A program made the position numbers and the translations under genes. A stretch of 64,000 nt of DNA, taken from contig OZ020488.1 of NCBI GenBank assembly GCA_963971405.1, forward strand, positions 186,001 to 250,000, given 5' to 3'. Shown piece by piece: positions 32,774-45,595 of this stretch (positions are counted from its first letter, which is position 1; each line of letters opens with the position of its first letter). The notes beneath the pieces were generated by a model, which ran no database searches, was not told the origin of the DNA, and was given only the letters and a program-made list of their open reading frames with translations. Source of the stretch: Psococerastis gibbosa (taxonomy: Eukaryota; Arthropoda; Insecta; Psocodea; Psocidae).

Positions 32774-33068
32774 TTGATTATTTATTGCATAAAATGAAGA
32801 AATGAAGGTGTTTTCTGTGTCATGGCAGCCTACTGTGATCAGAAATATGAAACACTGGTGTTTTACTCAAAAAAGATAGCATACAGTGCCGTAAATGCAT
32901 TGAGAAGGGCAGCCTAAAGCAGCAAAAACTCAAAACTACGATAATGTTTGTAATACCTTTATCTACTCGTGTATTAAATTATTGCATTGAGTAATAATTA
33001 TTACAATTATCAAGGCAGGCGAAAATGTAGGCCTATAGCCTAGGATAATCTCACAATCCCATACAGTA

Positions 33069-33387
33069 AGGAGAATCAGGAGCGCCGGGTTTTAAAATTT
33101 GGGTGAGGCAAAGCTATAGCCAAAATTTTAAGTTTTCAATTGACCAGGCAAAGCGACACACTGACCAGAGATAACCTAATTGGCGTAAAAGGTTTTGATA
33201 GTTTTCCTCAGAATTAAATTTTTTGGTTTTATTAAATATTCAAAACAATTAAGATTGCTCATTTACAAAATATTGTAAATGTTGGTAAGAAGTGAGGATT
33301 AAACAGCGGTTGATAGCAAAAAGGGCATATTTACCGGATGGGCAAAAACGTACATCTCCCCCCCCCCCCCCCAATTTGGTGCTCCTG
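33069..33387. mobile_element. Probable hAT MITE (CAGGAGCGCC ends)
   Basis: Left end CAGGAGCGCCGGG and right end GGTGCTCCTG are inverted with one mismatch in ten. A C-run lies at 33357-33372 by the right end, as in other MITEs here. The 8-bp flanks agree poorly (about half), so the duplication has decayed or the boundary is off by a little. Confidence 0.5.
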
Positions 33388-33389
33388 GG

Positions 33390-35487
33390 GTGAGCAATAA
33401 TTATCACATTCAGTTTTTTTATAAACAATGAACAACAATGTACGATATATCTCCAGTCAATTAAAGTATACACACTTGGTCTCCCAACAATGTTACGATA
33501 TCAGCACACTTTAAACAATTTGCACCATACCATTTGAACAGCAGACAAAAATAAATCAAAAAGAAAACTCTTACACATTAAATACAGTAGATCTTCACAG
33601 ATGGTTATAGGCAGACAAAATTTCAGTGTCCTCAACCCATTTCAAGGGTTCAAAGGGGGGCACTAAACTCCATAGACGACCAGCGGGACCGCTTTCATAG
33701 TTGATGAAAAGGAAAGAACATGGAGGAATGGTGGCAGGACGGCAAAAGATAATACAAATAAGGTGGTATACAAGTTACAATTGAATAAAATGAAACAATG
33801 TTTCCGATTCGCATCATATTACTTTTGAACCATTATAAACATCATATTCACCAATACCGCAACTGGTACCATATGCTATCAGCTAATGTTAAATGGTCAT
33901 ATCAAAGTCCCAAGTTAAAACCCCCAACTATCCATACTGAGTACGCTTCATTATAATGCCTCCCAAAAAACTTTTTACAATAACATTTGAACTTCTCTAA
34001 CTCCATTCCTGCCCAATCTCTGCAATCAGGTAAGGTCTTGAGGATCTAGTCTTTATGGCATGGCAGCCAATATTTTTGTTTTGCGTGGCTTTTAAGAAGA
34101 AAAATCTGTACATTTGCCCAGCTAGTCGTCATAAAAAGGGGACAAAACCATCAGTAGCTTCTTACACAATTATTATTATTAGAGGAAATTTCGTTATAAG
34201 TTTTACGTAATTACATTCTCATCGATCTATCCTTGAAGTATCGGACATTACAGTTTATTAGTTTAATATATATTTAATATATTGTATACCAAAGTCATTA
34301 AATTGGATTGACTACGGTACTCGAAAATTTTTATTGGGAGACGATACAGCGATGATACTATTTTAAAAAAACCTGCACCTGATTAAAATTATTAATTTAT
34401 TTTTCCCCTTTCAGCACTGGCTTTTGTCAGTTTCGTGATGGGCTCATAGTGTCTTCCTGCTCGATCGTGCGCATGCGGATTCTTAATATACTACAAACTG
34501 TCTCGTGAAAACTCCCTGCGTGCTCCAAAATGGAATTTTCAATTATTCTCTGGCCTACTTTGACTGGATTTGTGACACATACAGAAAGATCTAAAGGATA
34601 CTTTATAGGACAAATTGTAGAGTAGAATTGACCATAAGTAGCCTATTGTGCAAATCGATCGCGACCGAATTTGGTAATTATTTTCAACTAGCCTTGCCCA
34701 CCAACACATTATGCACCTCGCACAAAGTAGTGGAGAAATTTTCAGGCGTTCAAATGCGAACACGCACGATCGAGTGTTGACAGGGCTGCACGGTAAATAC
34801 AATGCAAATTGAAATAAGAGACATTCTAGTCCATTAATAATTACGGTAATTAACCGGCTTCGGTGGCGTAGCGGTAGCGCGTTTGTACTTGTGAAAGTCT
34901 CACTACACACTATGCGATCGGATACGTGCCGTAACTTGACGTAAATTAGGCGCCTGAAGTAGTATACCGAATGTATATATTAAATTGTAGCCTATGCGAT
35001 TAATCATTAAAAAGGAAAAACATCACAATAATCGGGGTATTCACTATCCGGTATTTAGCATGCTAACCATGCTAAATTTGTCAATATAGTAAATTAGCAC
35101 GGCACAGAAATTAAGCGAACTCGCTAACATGTAGGTCTAAATTTTAACATTTAGTATATACATTTGTGTGGACAGTCTAGCGGCCGCGGCCGTTTTAATT
35201 TTATTATATTTTTCAATTGTTTATCAGCAGATATTTAGAGTGAGAGTGGTTAATTTTTAATTATTTAATTCTAATTCATATATTTGATTATTGATCAACG
35301 TTTTATAAGAAATAATTAGTTTATTTTACATTTTAGAAGAATTTTATATATTGTATAATAATGTAATAAAGTAATGTAATAATATAATAATATGTTTACA
35401 AATTTAAATTTTAAACAATATAGCATGCTGATTCACATAGTGAATACACCCAATGATTATTTATGGCTTCACTTCGCCAAGACGACA
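33390..35487. other. AT-rich intergenic stretch
   Basis: No supported gene. A box A-like sequence (tggcgtagcgg, 34863-34873) within 'ccggcttcggtggcgtagcgg' may be a tRNA or SINE relic, but no box B follows. The frame 34910-34539 on the minus strand has no recognisable domain. Confidence 0.35.
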
Positions 35488-35495
35488 CACACGAG

Positions 35496-36891
35496 TAGGG
35501 TGACCAAACCACCGAAATGACATGGCTGGAATTAGGCTAATTAAAAATCTTGATTCATTTTTAACAGATTAAAAATAATAATAGTGGCAGCCTAGAGTAC
35601 CCCCAAATGCTAAGGGAAGAGGGGCGTTTCATGTTTTGCTTTTTGCATGACTGCTGCCGAGCGATAAAAGCCTACGTAGCAAGAAAGAATTAGGCTATAT
35701 GTTTTTTTTTTTTAAATAATCTTTTGGCACATGCAGTAGAAGTAGCAAAATTCTTGAGAGGAAAGATACTCATGACATGATCCCCCCCCTACCCCCTAAA
35801 GTACCATTACTCGCTCAGGAAATAGGTACTAGCACTTTCAGTTCACTGGCGCAAATTCCCAAAAGTTTGGGGGGGGGGGGGGTTAGGACCCCAAAACTTT
35901 GATTTATTACTCACTCACTTCTGAAGTCAGCCTAGAAAATTATGTGACTTTTTAATAATTGAAATTTTCTTTTTTTAATGTGTATCAAATACAATACATT
36001 ATAGGCCTACACTAAACTAGGGATTCAAATTCAGTAAAACAAAAAAATAAAAAAATATCTTAGCGCCAGCTTTCAAGGTTTACGCATGTCATACCCTGGA
36101 GGAAGGAGGCCAGAGGGTCTCCCCCGGAGAAAATAAAGATAAATAGGGCCAAATTAGTGAGGTTTTACGCATTTTGCAAGCAGTACAGTTGAGATTTTAC
36201 CGACAAAGAAACCCACCAATGAGGGGGGTAGGGGGTGTCCCCCGGAGAAAAAGTTTGAAAAAATAGGTCTGAAATATTGGGGTTTTAAGCATATTGAGTA
36301 ATATTTTCTTTGTGAAAGTACTTGGTCAATGCGTAGATTTTTTTTCATGTAAAAAAAGCATACCAAGAATTTCCCTTTGCTATTGTGCCTTTAGCCTCCA
36401 TAACGTCTTTCTCACCGGAAATCCTGGGGGCTATGGGTGTCTAGGACTCCCTATGCTTCACTTAAAAGAGAACTTTTTGTGAATTGAAATACCATAGTAA
36501 ATCCGTGTATTTACCAAAAAAAATTGTCCCGAACTGATGAGAACTGACCTGCGTAGCCTACTACATTACAATGGAAAATGTAGAGAAAATAAAATTTTTT
36601 GTTATATAATGGTTGCAACAAGCTCTTTAATCCTTTTTGCAGGCATATTCTCATAGGAATACCAATTTAGGTGGCCAATATGTCTTATATTAAATATGTT
36701 CAGAAAAAAATTGTATGCCCGTCCTAATATTTTGACAGCTCTACGATTGATATTCCTTAAGTTGTGATAGGTATTTGATTATTACCCCTCTGTCTTTTAC
36801 ACAATTTTCAAAATAAATCCCCTGGGTAGAGCCCCCCCCCCCCCCACCCATCCTAATACTGAATGTTTTTTGTGAATTTCTGGTCACCCTA
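35496..36891. mobile_element. Non-autonomous hAT element (TAGGGTGACCA ends) with GTTTTACGCATTTTG repeats
   Basis: Termini TAGGGTGACCA and TGGTCACCCTA are exact inverted copies. The flanks cacacgag (35488-35495) and aacaagag (36892-36899) agree at 6 of 8. The interior at 36090-36290 contains two units of 'gaggttttacgcattttgc' and 'gggtgtcccccgg', the same core as in 7008-8165. G-runs lie near 35869 and a C-run near 36832. There is no transposase; minus-strand frames here are translations of the repeat. Confidence 0.75.
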
Positions 36892-36921
36892 AACAAGAGT
36901 TGTCGCCATTGGCTATAAGCG

Positions 36922-39113
36922 ATCGGGGCCTTAAAACACTGATTGGTAGGAAACTTAACAGGGAAATTCCAACCGATCCCGCACCATGCCTCACATGATC
37001 CAAGTTGTCTGTGTCATAGGCATATTTTACGTCTAAACAGCGCTCTCAGGGTGCAACAGTTTTAAAAATTACGCTCATAATTCTCAAAGTGCTCAATCTA
37101 ATGCCCCTTACGAGCTACAGTACTATTAATGATAACATTCAGCTCAGTAACGACTTAATGCATCGGCGGCATTCGTGCGATACAGCACCAGATGTACACC
37201 AGTCGCAGATCAATTTCCTAAGGCGCAGAGTAGCTTCTTATAATGTCATTCTCGAAAGAGGAATCTTCACAACCTGAGCTGTGTGACAACGTAAAAGCTC
37301 CTCAAATAAGCTCTTGTCATCAGCGACGAATAGAAGACAATCATATGCATGCATTCACATGGTTATCAGACAATATTCGTCTGAGATCCCAAGCAAATAT
37401 TACTGTTCAAGTTCAGTCTGGAATGGAGTTCAACCAAGAGAAGTATAGACTCCAGTGTTCAGAACATGTCTGGAGTGAATCCGACTGAAGAGCGAAGAAG
37501 AGCCCTGGATTAAGAACTTTCTGTGGTCATCGCTGTTTGGAAAGGCTTATGATACAATGACAGCATACGGACCTACGTCAGGCAGCTAGGTGTCTCAACC
37601 CTACAAACCACATTCACTTCACTTCACCAAATAGCCTACCTAATTTAAGCCTAAGCACTTCATAATGCATTTTCTTCATTTCCTCTTCTTTCTTGACACT
37701 TCACCAGACCTTCAAGACACCAAGCTGCCCGAAGGCATTGATCTTATACTGTCGAAGTTGCAGAACTTATAAAATGCGACCACTTCGGGCTCCCATCCAG
37801 TAGTTCTAGCGTGGCTTACAATGCTAATTTAGCACGGTTGTTGAACAATTTAACACAAGAACATATAAATAACTAGATACAGTGTATGGGATTGATAACG
37901 CAGGACGAGAATAGTAAGAAGGAGACAAAAATAGAATAATCCTGGGTCACTTAGCATGTAATAAGAAGATAAAGGTACTGCAATCTAGAAATACGGTATA
38001 CCTCTTTCTACTCAGTGTGATGCTATAGACCTAATATTGGATGTGAATCTTAGACTATAAGACTCAGCATGAACAGGCAAATAGAGGGGCTCGAGATGAA
38101 GTGCTATAGCGGGTAGAGGAAGAATCTTATGAGTAGTGATAGCAAGATGGATTGCACATACTGTACGGTGCTAGGCTGGAAAGGCAGATGTACGGTAATG
38201 TATTGAGAGGAATTGATCAAAAGTTACGAACAAGAAGAAAATTTAACCAAAGTACTAAATGAACATGGTAGGTCATGGTAGGACAGCCGACCATCATCGT
38301 CGTTCTTCTGTCGGGCTATATATACGAGTACATTTCCTGTACTCAGCTGCAATAGTTGGTCCGCCATACAACTCTTACACTTAACGGTCTTATCGCAACA
38401 ATCGACTCCAAACACCTCGTCGCATTCCAAACTAAAGTTAAACTAGCCTTTGAAGAGCTTAGAGGCTAGCCGTTACTCATTTTGCGAAGCAATCTTATGG
38501 AAAACAAGTTAGAAGAAGCCCCAGCCCCTTAAAACGACCTTATCTGGCATATATCGCAAACTGAACGCAACAGCAACCGATGAACCAACTCGGTACTAAA
38601 GCTATCGAACCTTACCAAAAATAGGCAGTATAGCTCTGGGAGTGGAGGCAAAAGATCCAGCAAATCGAGAATGGGACCGCAGCCTTCAAAACTGCTGTAG
38701 CCTAAGGAATGCTGAAGAGACGTCGAATATGCATTGATACAAAACAACACAGACTGCGTAAGGCAAGCGGCATAGGACCTGCCAACTTTCCCATTTCAAG
38801 CTTCCTACTAAACTAGGTGTCTAAGGCCCTTCTACCAACAATTCGATATAGTGTTCCAGACTTGACACAGCTAGCCGGCGCGTGAATATTGTTAACTCGT
38901 GTTCAAAATACAATTTTGTGCCCTCCCCGTAATTCCTCGCATGCGGTTAAATTAACCCTTAATTAACTGGTCACTTGAGGTTCAGCGAGGTGCTGGATTC
39001 ACCCCTGTTCAGTTACGCGTGCCGTATGAGGCCTTCGTGCTTCCATCTATAATGTCAACTGGTTGGCCTTAGCTCCCACGCTCGGTGGTTTACATTTTAC
39101 TGAACAAGCATGA
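36922..39113 (+). repeat. 2.2-kb repeat family, copy B
   Basis: Begins 'atcggggccttaaaacactg' and ends near 'actgaacaagca'. Aligns end to end with copy A and lacks the ~150 bp extra in A. The flanks differ completely from those of A, so it inserted independently or is a separate duplication. The shared frame is at 37243-37488. Confidence 0.75.
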
Positions 39114-40102
39114 ACTTATAGCCTATTTGTATTTCGGATAATGGAACTTTGACCGTTAGTGTAACACTTGGTAATGAGAGTAAATGTTTAAAGGCATTCA
39201 TAAAATGAAATGCGTAGTTGAATCTGTTCCCCTTCACTAGTAGGATATTTTTTAATTAGAAATTTATTTGGCAAAGTAAGAAGCAGTTAATACAACTCCA
39301 CTCTAGGAAGCAGCATTTGATAATCAATGAGGTGGTACATTTGGGCCACTCCTATCCGACAATTCAATGTCTAATAAGTAGGTATAATAACATTGATTAG
39401 TTTTATTATTTAAAATGAATAAAAAAAATCTTGTGTAGGCTAGCAATAATTTAAGATTTTTGTAAGTAAATTTATGTTAACTATAAGACTTATGATGAAT
39501 ATTACTCATTCAACTAGCAATCAAGACGTCGGGATTTGTAGTTTTTATCGAACTTTCTTATTCTTTATTAATTATTTTATTGCTTGACTTTATTTCTTAT
39601 TTTTGCATTGATGTTTTCATTCATTTCTGGTCAGTTGTTGCTTGAGAATACGGTAAAATTAAATTTTGTAGCTTTAGACATTTAGGCCTATCAATTTTCT
39701 ATATAGAGTACCGGTATAGGCCTATGCATAGGTACATTATTTATTTTCATATACGAGAGAGTCCGAACAGTTCTAATAATCGAGTATATGGCTGGGAGTA
39801 GTACTTACTTTTAAGCTTATGCCGTTTTTCTTCTTTAAATGGACAAAAAACATAGACCTACAGAACAAAAAAACAAAAATTGCCAAGTAACGTCTCCAAA
39901 ATGCTTAAAAAAAAGCATGCTCCCACTGATCTGAGAAATTCTGAACTTCAGGTTTTGTCATGTCAAAGTGACTGGTTTATATTAGTAATTCAGACAATTT
40001 GACTCGGCACAGCATTAGTAATATGTGATTAGGCCTATTAGTAACTTTTCAGACACTCCTCGAAACATTAATAATTTTTAAATTCCTTATTTGAGCCCTG
40101 AC
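39114..40102. other. AT-rich intergenic stretch
   Basis: No open frame, element ends or splice-bounded exon that I can support. Confidence 0.35.
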
Positions 40103-40292
40103 CAGTAGCGCAGCGAGTGTAGGGAGTCCCTACACTTAAAAATGAATTTTGTGTTGACATATGTATATAGCCTATGTTTTATGTCACTATTTTTTTGGTC
40201 TACGTATTTTTGTTCCTTCCCATGATTGTAAGTAGTTTAAGCCAACCCGACTAGGGAGACACTATTTTTCAACTACGTACGCTACGCCACGG
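40103..40292. mobile_element. Possible hAT MITE (CAGTAGCGCAGCG ends)
   Basis: Left end CAGTAGCGCAGCG and the complement of the right end (CCGTGGCGTAGCG) agree at 10 of 13 positions. 'gggagtccctacactt' near the left and 'agggagacacta' near the right continue the inverted similarity. No clear 8-bp duplication. Confidence 0.4.
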
Positions 40293-41324
40293 ACTCACGC
40301 GCCGGCCCCGCTGGAACATGGACATCAAAAAATTCTGGCTACATTCAATCGCATTTCTTACAATTACGCAAATTTTCCACCAAATTATATCCTACCTAGT
40401 ATTGTATTATTTGCAAATGAGGGAATCAAATGTGGGGTGAAAATTTCTCTCAAGGCTAAGTTATTATGTAATTGACTGGTGCAGTTGGGTTACCTCATTA
40501 TTTCTGGCTTGCGTGAAAAAAACAATTAAAAACTTAAAAATAGTAATCAGGTACAGGAGCTGTTTCGAATAAATAGGAATCCCTAGGGAAATTACGGCAA
40601 AACCCCATGATTTGAATGATCTGATTGTTATCTAGTTCTGTGCTTCCCATTAAGAATATTTTGCAGACCCCCTTGCGGCACAATAGCTCTGGTAAAATAA
40701 TTAAGTGCTCTCACCGGTGACAAGCCATCCCTGAACAGTTTATCAGATCAGCTTGGATGTTGTTAAAATGAAATGATATATTAGGCCATTATAAATAGAA
40801 TATATTTTTATTATTTATTTATATTTTAATATATTATATTTAGTTGGAGGCTGTTATTTTTTTTAATGCAGAGATTGGGCTTTTTCAAGTTTAGAAAGAG
40901 TCCTTGCGTTATTCATAAAATTCAATTGGGCTCACAAGGCTTGAATAAGAGTGCGATTACAATAGTAGAAATGATGCATGTCGGAAACACTGAGTTATAG
41001 AAAAGAAAACAAATAATAATTAAATACCTTTGACAAAGCCGTGCAGAAAGATGGCTGTGTAATGTCCTGCCACCATGCTCTAAGAACTCGCGGACGATTC
41101 GGCACGAACAAGTCACGGACAATGTTTTGTCATTGTAGCAAGTGGGTAGCTGGATAACCACCGAAGCAATTAGAGGAACAACTGTGCACAGATATGCGGT
41201 CGGCTACACGCCTGACTCAGAAATCTTCTGAAGTTAACTCAGTGGTTTCCACCCATTTGCTACAATTACAAAAATAATTGGTAACTCCAGTGTGGCGAAT
41301 CGTACGGGCCATAGACTAGATCAA

Positions 41325-41521
41325 GGTATATAACAGCAGTTCATGTACGTGCGCCGCCGTCTGCGAGGTGAGGTTAACACAGGTTTTGGAAGGAGCGGTG
41401 GCGAGGGTCCATCGTCTGTTGGTGCTGGTGAAGAGTTCCGGGAGGCGATGACGTTTTTCCACCGCACGCCGACGAGGCGCGACGCTGGAGGTGAAAACTG
41501 ATGGTCCATCTCTAGCTACAC
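41325..41521 (-). other. GC-rich candidate exon on the minus strand
   Basis: On the minus strand a pyrimidine tract and TTTTTAG/TGTGTAG precede 41516, then ATG (41509) opens a 62-codon frame: MDHQFSPPASRLVGVRWKN, later TDDGPSPPLLPKP and SPRRRRRTY. GC content is far above its surroundings and the composition resembles the polyQ gene's exons, but it is on the other strand and no partner exon could be joined. It could be a host exon, a pseudogene or chance. Confidence 0.35.
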
Positions 41522-41989
41522 AGAAACTAAAAAAGAAAAATCATTAGAATCCCCTTTTTTCTACCTGAGGACTCTCGCAATAAACAGAGAAGACGCTCTC
41601 AACAGAGAATATTGGACCCCTCCCCCTCAGGAAATATTGATCGTAGAGTCATCAATAAGCCGTGACAAGTCAAAACTAAGACGAAACGTTTAATTATTTA
41701 TTATTTACTACTGGACTATCAACTGGTCTTGGCACTGAAAAGGCTTCTCTCCTCTACTACTTAACCGTGAATGTCTCTGTAGGCGGCCATTCACTTCATC
41801 TATAATGGCACTGAAAAGGCTTCTCTTATATTATTTTTCCCTTAATGTCTCTGTAAGCGACTGTTATTATTCTTAATATTGTTATATTGAACTAATTTGA
41901 ATATTCAACACTTCTCCTGGCACGGAAAAAGCCAATTTGGCTCTGAAAATAAACAACTACTGTTATTCATTGGTGTAAAACATTTTAAT

Positions 41990-42340
41990 GCCTTTCCATT
42001 GATATGCCAAAGTTCTGGAAGTCCATATATCATAAAAAAGGAAATATCTGATTATGTTAAAGTCGTTAAAGAGCGTGATGTTTTTGACATTTGATACTTT
42101 GTAAAGTCGATTTATAACAATATACAGTTGTATACAATGCTACTATACGTGCGAAAAACAAAATTAAACATGAGTATACCTATTTTATTGTAGCCTGTAC
42201 CTTGTAACTATTACTGATTATTTCGTTGTGTTAACTGATGTAGGCCACACTCGGGCATTTGCCCAGTGGCGTGATTTTTATAAATTGTTGTTAAATTGTA
42301 TATTGTCCCATTGTATCGTACTAAAATATATTCATTCATT
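41990..42340 (+). mobile_element. Possible LINE 3' end with ATTC tail
   Basis: A short frame (41897-42094) is followed by an untranslated stretch ending 'tatattcattcattc', similar in style to the LINE tail at 26160-26176. No catalytic motif, so the call rests on the tail and layout only. Confidence 0.4.
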
Positions 42341-42829
42341 CTGAGCTGTTGAAATCGTCAGCAGACATGGATGTACTAGAACCTCTTTTACCAATGTTCT
42401 CTATGGCTTCACGACTGATATTGATCAGTCAAATTTATTGCAAGTAAAGATTGTACATCCGAAACTCCGATACGGGAGCAACGAATTTCTCATCTCTTAA
42501 AATGAGACTTTTAAACTGGACAATGTCTGTGGTTTCATTTAACAAGATTTCATTGCAAAGTCAATTTTCACAGGAAATATTGAGCATGAGAGTCCAAAAA
42601 CTAGAAGAAATATTGCTCTACAATCTTATACAGTGATGAGGGACTCGGAAATTTCCAGAAATCTGGGAATATCCATCGATTTTTCTTTCCTAAAAATAAT
42701 TCCATATTTTTATAAATAAATTTATATTTTTTTTTTTGTATGAAAGTTTAGTTTCGATTTTTTCTTAGGGTGTAGACATTTTTACATATTATCATATTAA
42801 ATATACTGTACATAGTATATATTTTATTA

Positions 42830-43765
42830 TTATTTATTTATTATTACAAAAAAAACTGTGGGCAAACGGTGCCGGAGGCAAAATGTAGAGGACCATTTAT
42901 TTTACTCTCATTCTCGTTCGATATTTCATGAAAATTTCGACTTTGTGCAAAGAAAACCTCTGAGAGGTTATCCAATTATGGTGGCAACGTTTCCGCGGTT
43001 ATTTCGTACAAAAGCCTCAAGATAATTTCTTAAATTTAAACTTCACTTATTTAACTTACATTTTAGAGTTAACTTATTTGACAGCTGCAAGACTGCATAC
43101 ATTGGCTATGAAAGCCACCAGGCAGGAATCTTCCACTGGTCCCGGCGGCTGCGCCACCGCTAAAATTTAAAGCTGTCGCAGCCTGTCTGGACCATTGCGC
43201 AAGCTGTTAACGAAGAAGCTAGGCTTATTCGCCGAGGACGACCTCCTCTAATGCCTCCCATCCTCTTTGATGATGGCGTATAGAATGCTGAAACAACAAA
43301 AATTGTAATATAGGAAATCCGTCCAATCATCTAGTGAAGGCAACTTTCTTAAGACTGCTTCCGATATTGAGACGTGTTGCAGCGGTACTTTTGAATTACA
43401 ACTCTGTGAAAGCCAATGAGCTATTTTGTACCACGTTATAAAAATGAATACAGCTAAGTAGTTTGATGCTCTCCGCATTGTACTCATTGGACAATTCTGC
43501 GTTCATGGAATCATGGGAACCAGATCTCAGGCAAGAATGCGCTTTGGTTTTTAAATGCAACATACATATTAGAACATTACTAAGTGCAGTTAGCAGCAGC
43601 ATTAAGCAGCAGTGGTAATGACTCGGTCTAGCTACTCTACTTCTATGTTGAAATGAAATTATAATTGGCCATTTTAACCACATACAGTACAGTGTTACAA
43701 ATGTTACAATAGTAGTTAACTGTCGTTCAATGGGTTCAACATTTGCTGGGTAGCCATTGGTTGCT
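42830..43765. repeat. 0.94-kb tandem duplication, copy 1
   Basis: From 'ctgtgggcaaacggtgccgg' to 'ttgctgggtagccattg', repeated directly at 43766-44846. Inside, about 43190-43270 reads ARLIRRGRPPLMPPILFDDG on the plus strand and the second copy has LIRRGRPPLMPLVLFGDG, a conserved frame of unknown origin. This copy has no SINE. Confidence 0.8.
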
Positions 43766-44846
43766 ATTATTACTTCTTATTATTATTATATAAAAACTGC
43801 GGGCAAACGGTGCCGGAGGCAGCTAACTACTCACATTCTCGTTCGATATTTCATGAAAAATTCGACTTTAGGCAAAGATAACCTCAATTGGGGGTATCCA
43901 ATTATGGTGGCAACGTTTCCGCAGATATTTCTCACAAAAGCCTCAAGGTAATTTCTTAAATTTAACCTTGACTTATATAACTTACATTCTAGTGTTAACT
44001 TATTTGGCAGCTGCAAGACTGCATAATTGACTGAGTCATGGCAGCAACCAGGCTTTTTCGTCAGGAATCTTCCACTGGTCCCGACGGCAGCGCCTCTGCA
44101 AACGCTGTCGCAGCATGTCTGGACCGTTGCGCAAGCTGTTCACGAAGTAGGCTTATTCGCCGAGGACGACCTCCTTTAATGCCTCTCGTCCTCTTTGGTG
44201 ATGGCGTACAGAATGCTGAAACATCAAAAATTGTAATTTAGAAAATCCGTCCAATCATCTAGTGAAGGCAGATGTCTTAATTAATAAATAAATAAGGACT
44301 TTTATGGTTTCTATTACTAAGCCAACCTAGCGGAGTTAGGGCTATAAAGCCCTCTCTTACACTAAACTAGGAAGGCCCTGGACCGCCTGCTTTACTTGTC
44401 CTCCGAAGCATGGCCAGAAAATGTAGCCAGTGGACTCGAACCAGCAACCTTTCGGGTGAAAGCCAGAGTACGTACCACTACGCTACATGTCTTGACTTCT
44501 TTGACTGCTTCCGATATTGAGACGTGTTGCAGCCTACTTTTGAATTAGAACTCTCTCTATTTTGTACCACTTTATAAAAATGAATAGGCCTACAGCTAAG
44601 TAGTTCTCTGATGCTCTCCGCATTGTACTGATTGGGCAATTCTGCTTTCATGGAATCATGATCCTCAGCCATAAGTGCACTTTGGTTTTTAAATGCAATT
44701 ACATATTAGAACATTACTAAGTGCAGTAGCAGCAACATTAAGCAGCAGTGCTGGTAATGACTATGTCTAGCTCTATATTAAATAAATAAAACAAATTAAT
44801 GTTGTTCAATGGGTTCACCATTTGCTGGGTAGCCATTGTTTACTAC
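43766..44846. repeat. 0.94-kb tandem duplication, copy 2 (with SINE)
   Basis: Aligns with 42830-43765 throughout, except that a tRNA-derived SINE interrupts it after 'ctagtgaaggcagatgtctt' (44280). The alignment resumes at 'tttgactgcttccgatattg' (44500). Confidence 0.8.
44281..44495 (-). mobile_element. tRNA-derived SINE, copy 2
   Basis: On the minus strand it has box A TAGCGTAGTGG (complement of 44475-44485, perfect match to TRGYNNARNGG) and box B GGTTCGAGTCC (complement of 44432-44442). The A/T-rich tail lies at 44281-44300. The body matches 5500-5718. The empty-site sequence is preserved in the paralogous copy near 43345, which confirms insertion. Confidence 0.85.
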
Positions 44847-45075
44847 TCTCACTTCGCTCATTGTATAAGGCTACTTATAACAAAGGTATTTTCATCCGCC
44901 ATTTTGAATCCAATTTGAAGTCTCTGTCTGCTGAGGTATAAGCAAAGTATAGGCTATTGCGTGTTAACATTTTTATTTTTAGAAAGTTACCAATTTTAGC
45001 TCGGCTTTATGTTTCAGCTCATTGGAAACAATTTAGTAGTTGGGATCCACAGGTTAACCGGCTTTATACTCTAAC

Positions 45076-45361
45076 TGTTGAGGCGTAAGTAAGGTGAAGG
45101 TAACAGACAACGGCAGAGGCTTGAGAGAGACTGAATTCTTTTTCTTTATTTAAAAATTAAAAACCTTAAACTATTGTACTTAGAAACTAACATTAAGATT
45201 ACGTTTCTTATAAGCTAAACATTTACTATTATATACATGGGGTTACAGGCAGAGGCTGTGTGTGGTCGCTACACACGAGGGGACCCTTTGCGGCAGGGGC
45301 GGCTCCAGCCATGGCCTGATGGCTGATTTGGATTTTGTGCGAGGCAATGTAGGCCCGCACA
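45076..45361 (-). repeat. 3' LTR of the BEL/Pao element
   Basis: 286 bp, TGTGCGGG...CTCAACA on the minus strand (TG...CA ends). Matches 52951-52995 plus 54933-55173. It should carry the element's promoter and polyadenylation signals, but no specific motif is claimed. Confidence 0.93.
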
Positions 45362-45375
45362 ATCTGCCCCCCTTG
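45362..45375 (-). promoter_or_regulatory. Polypurine tract (plus-strand primer)
   Basis: The minus strand reads AAGGGGGGCAGAT immediately before the 3' LTR, the purine-rich site that primes plus-strand DNA synthesis in LTR elements. Confidence 0.8.
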
Positions 45376-45522
45376 AAAACTATGAAGCTTTCAACAAAAA
45401 ATGAAGTAGGGTAAGATTTACATTGTAGTATTATATGGTATATATAACACTGACATTAAATTAACTTTGGTTCAAGAGGTAACCTCCTCGTTATGACCGA
45501 AATTAGAGGATATGGAAAAAAC

Positions 45523-45595
45523 TGGGCTTGGCGGGATTCGAACCCACGATCTACGCCTAACCGGGGCGTCGTCTTAACCGCTGGACCACAAGCCC
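45523..45595 (-). tRNA. tRNA-like gene, unit 1
   Basis: 73 nt that fold as a full cloverleaf: acceptor GGGCTTG/CAAGCCC, D arm GTC/GAC, anticodon stem ACGCC/GGCGT, T stem GTGGG/CCCGC with loop TTCGAAT. Box A TGGTCCAGCGG and box B GGTTCGAATCC both fit consensus exactly. A T6 terminator follows one base after the discriminator A. The anticodon loop reads CCGGTTA, so position 33 is C in place of the near-universal U and the triplet would be GGT. It is therefore probably not a working decoder, or its identity is unusual. Confidence 0.75.

Noticed and set aside
34863-34912. tRNA gene or SINE head
   Set aside because: A perfect box A is present but no box B or cloverleaf follows; kept only as a note.
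36154-36366. Minus-strand frame similar to one at 53918-54196
   Set aside because: Both are translations of the shared GTTTTACGCATTTTG repeat inside hAT elements (GRPPAPSVVGLFVG type), not a gene.
40922-41161. Minus-strand exon candidate ending in CAAAG/GTATTT
   Set aside because: Open in one frame and donor-like, but the join to the GC-rich candidate at 41325-41521 gives a stop and the sequence resembles no family I could confirm.
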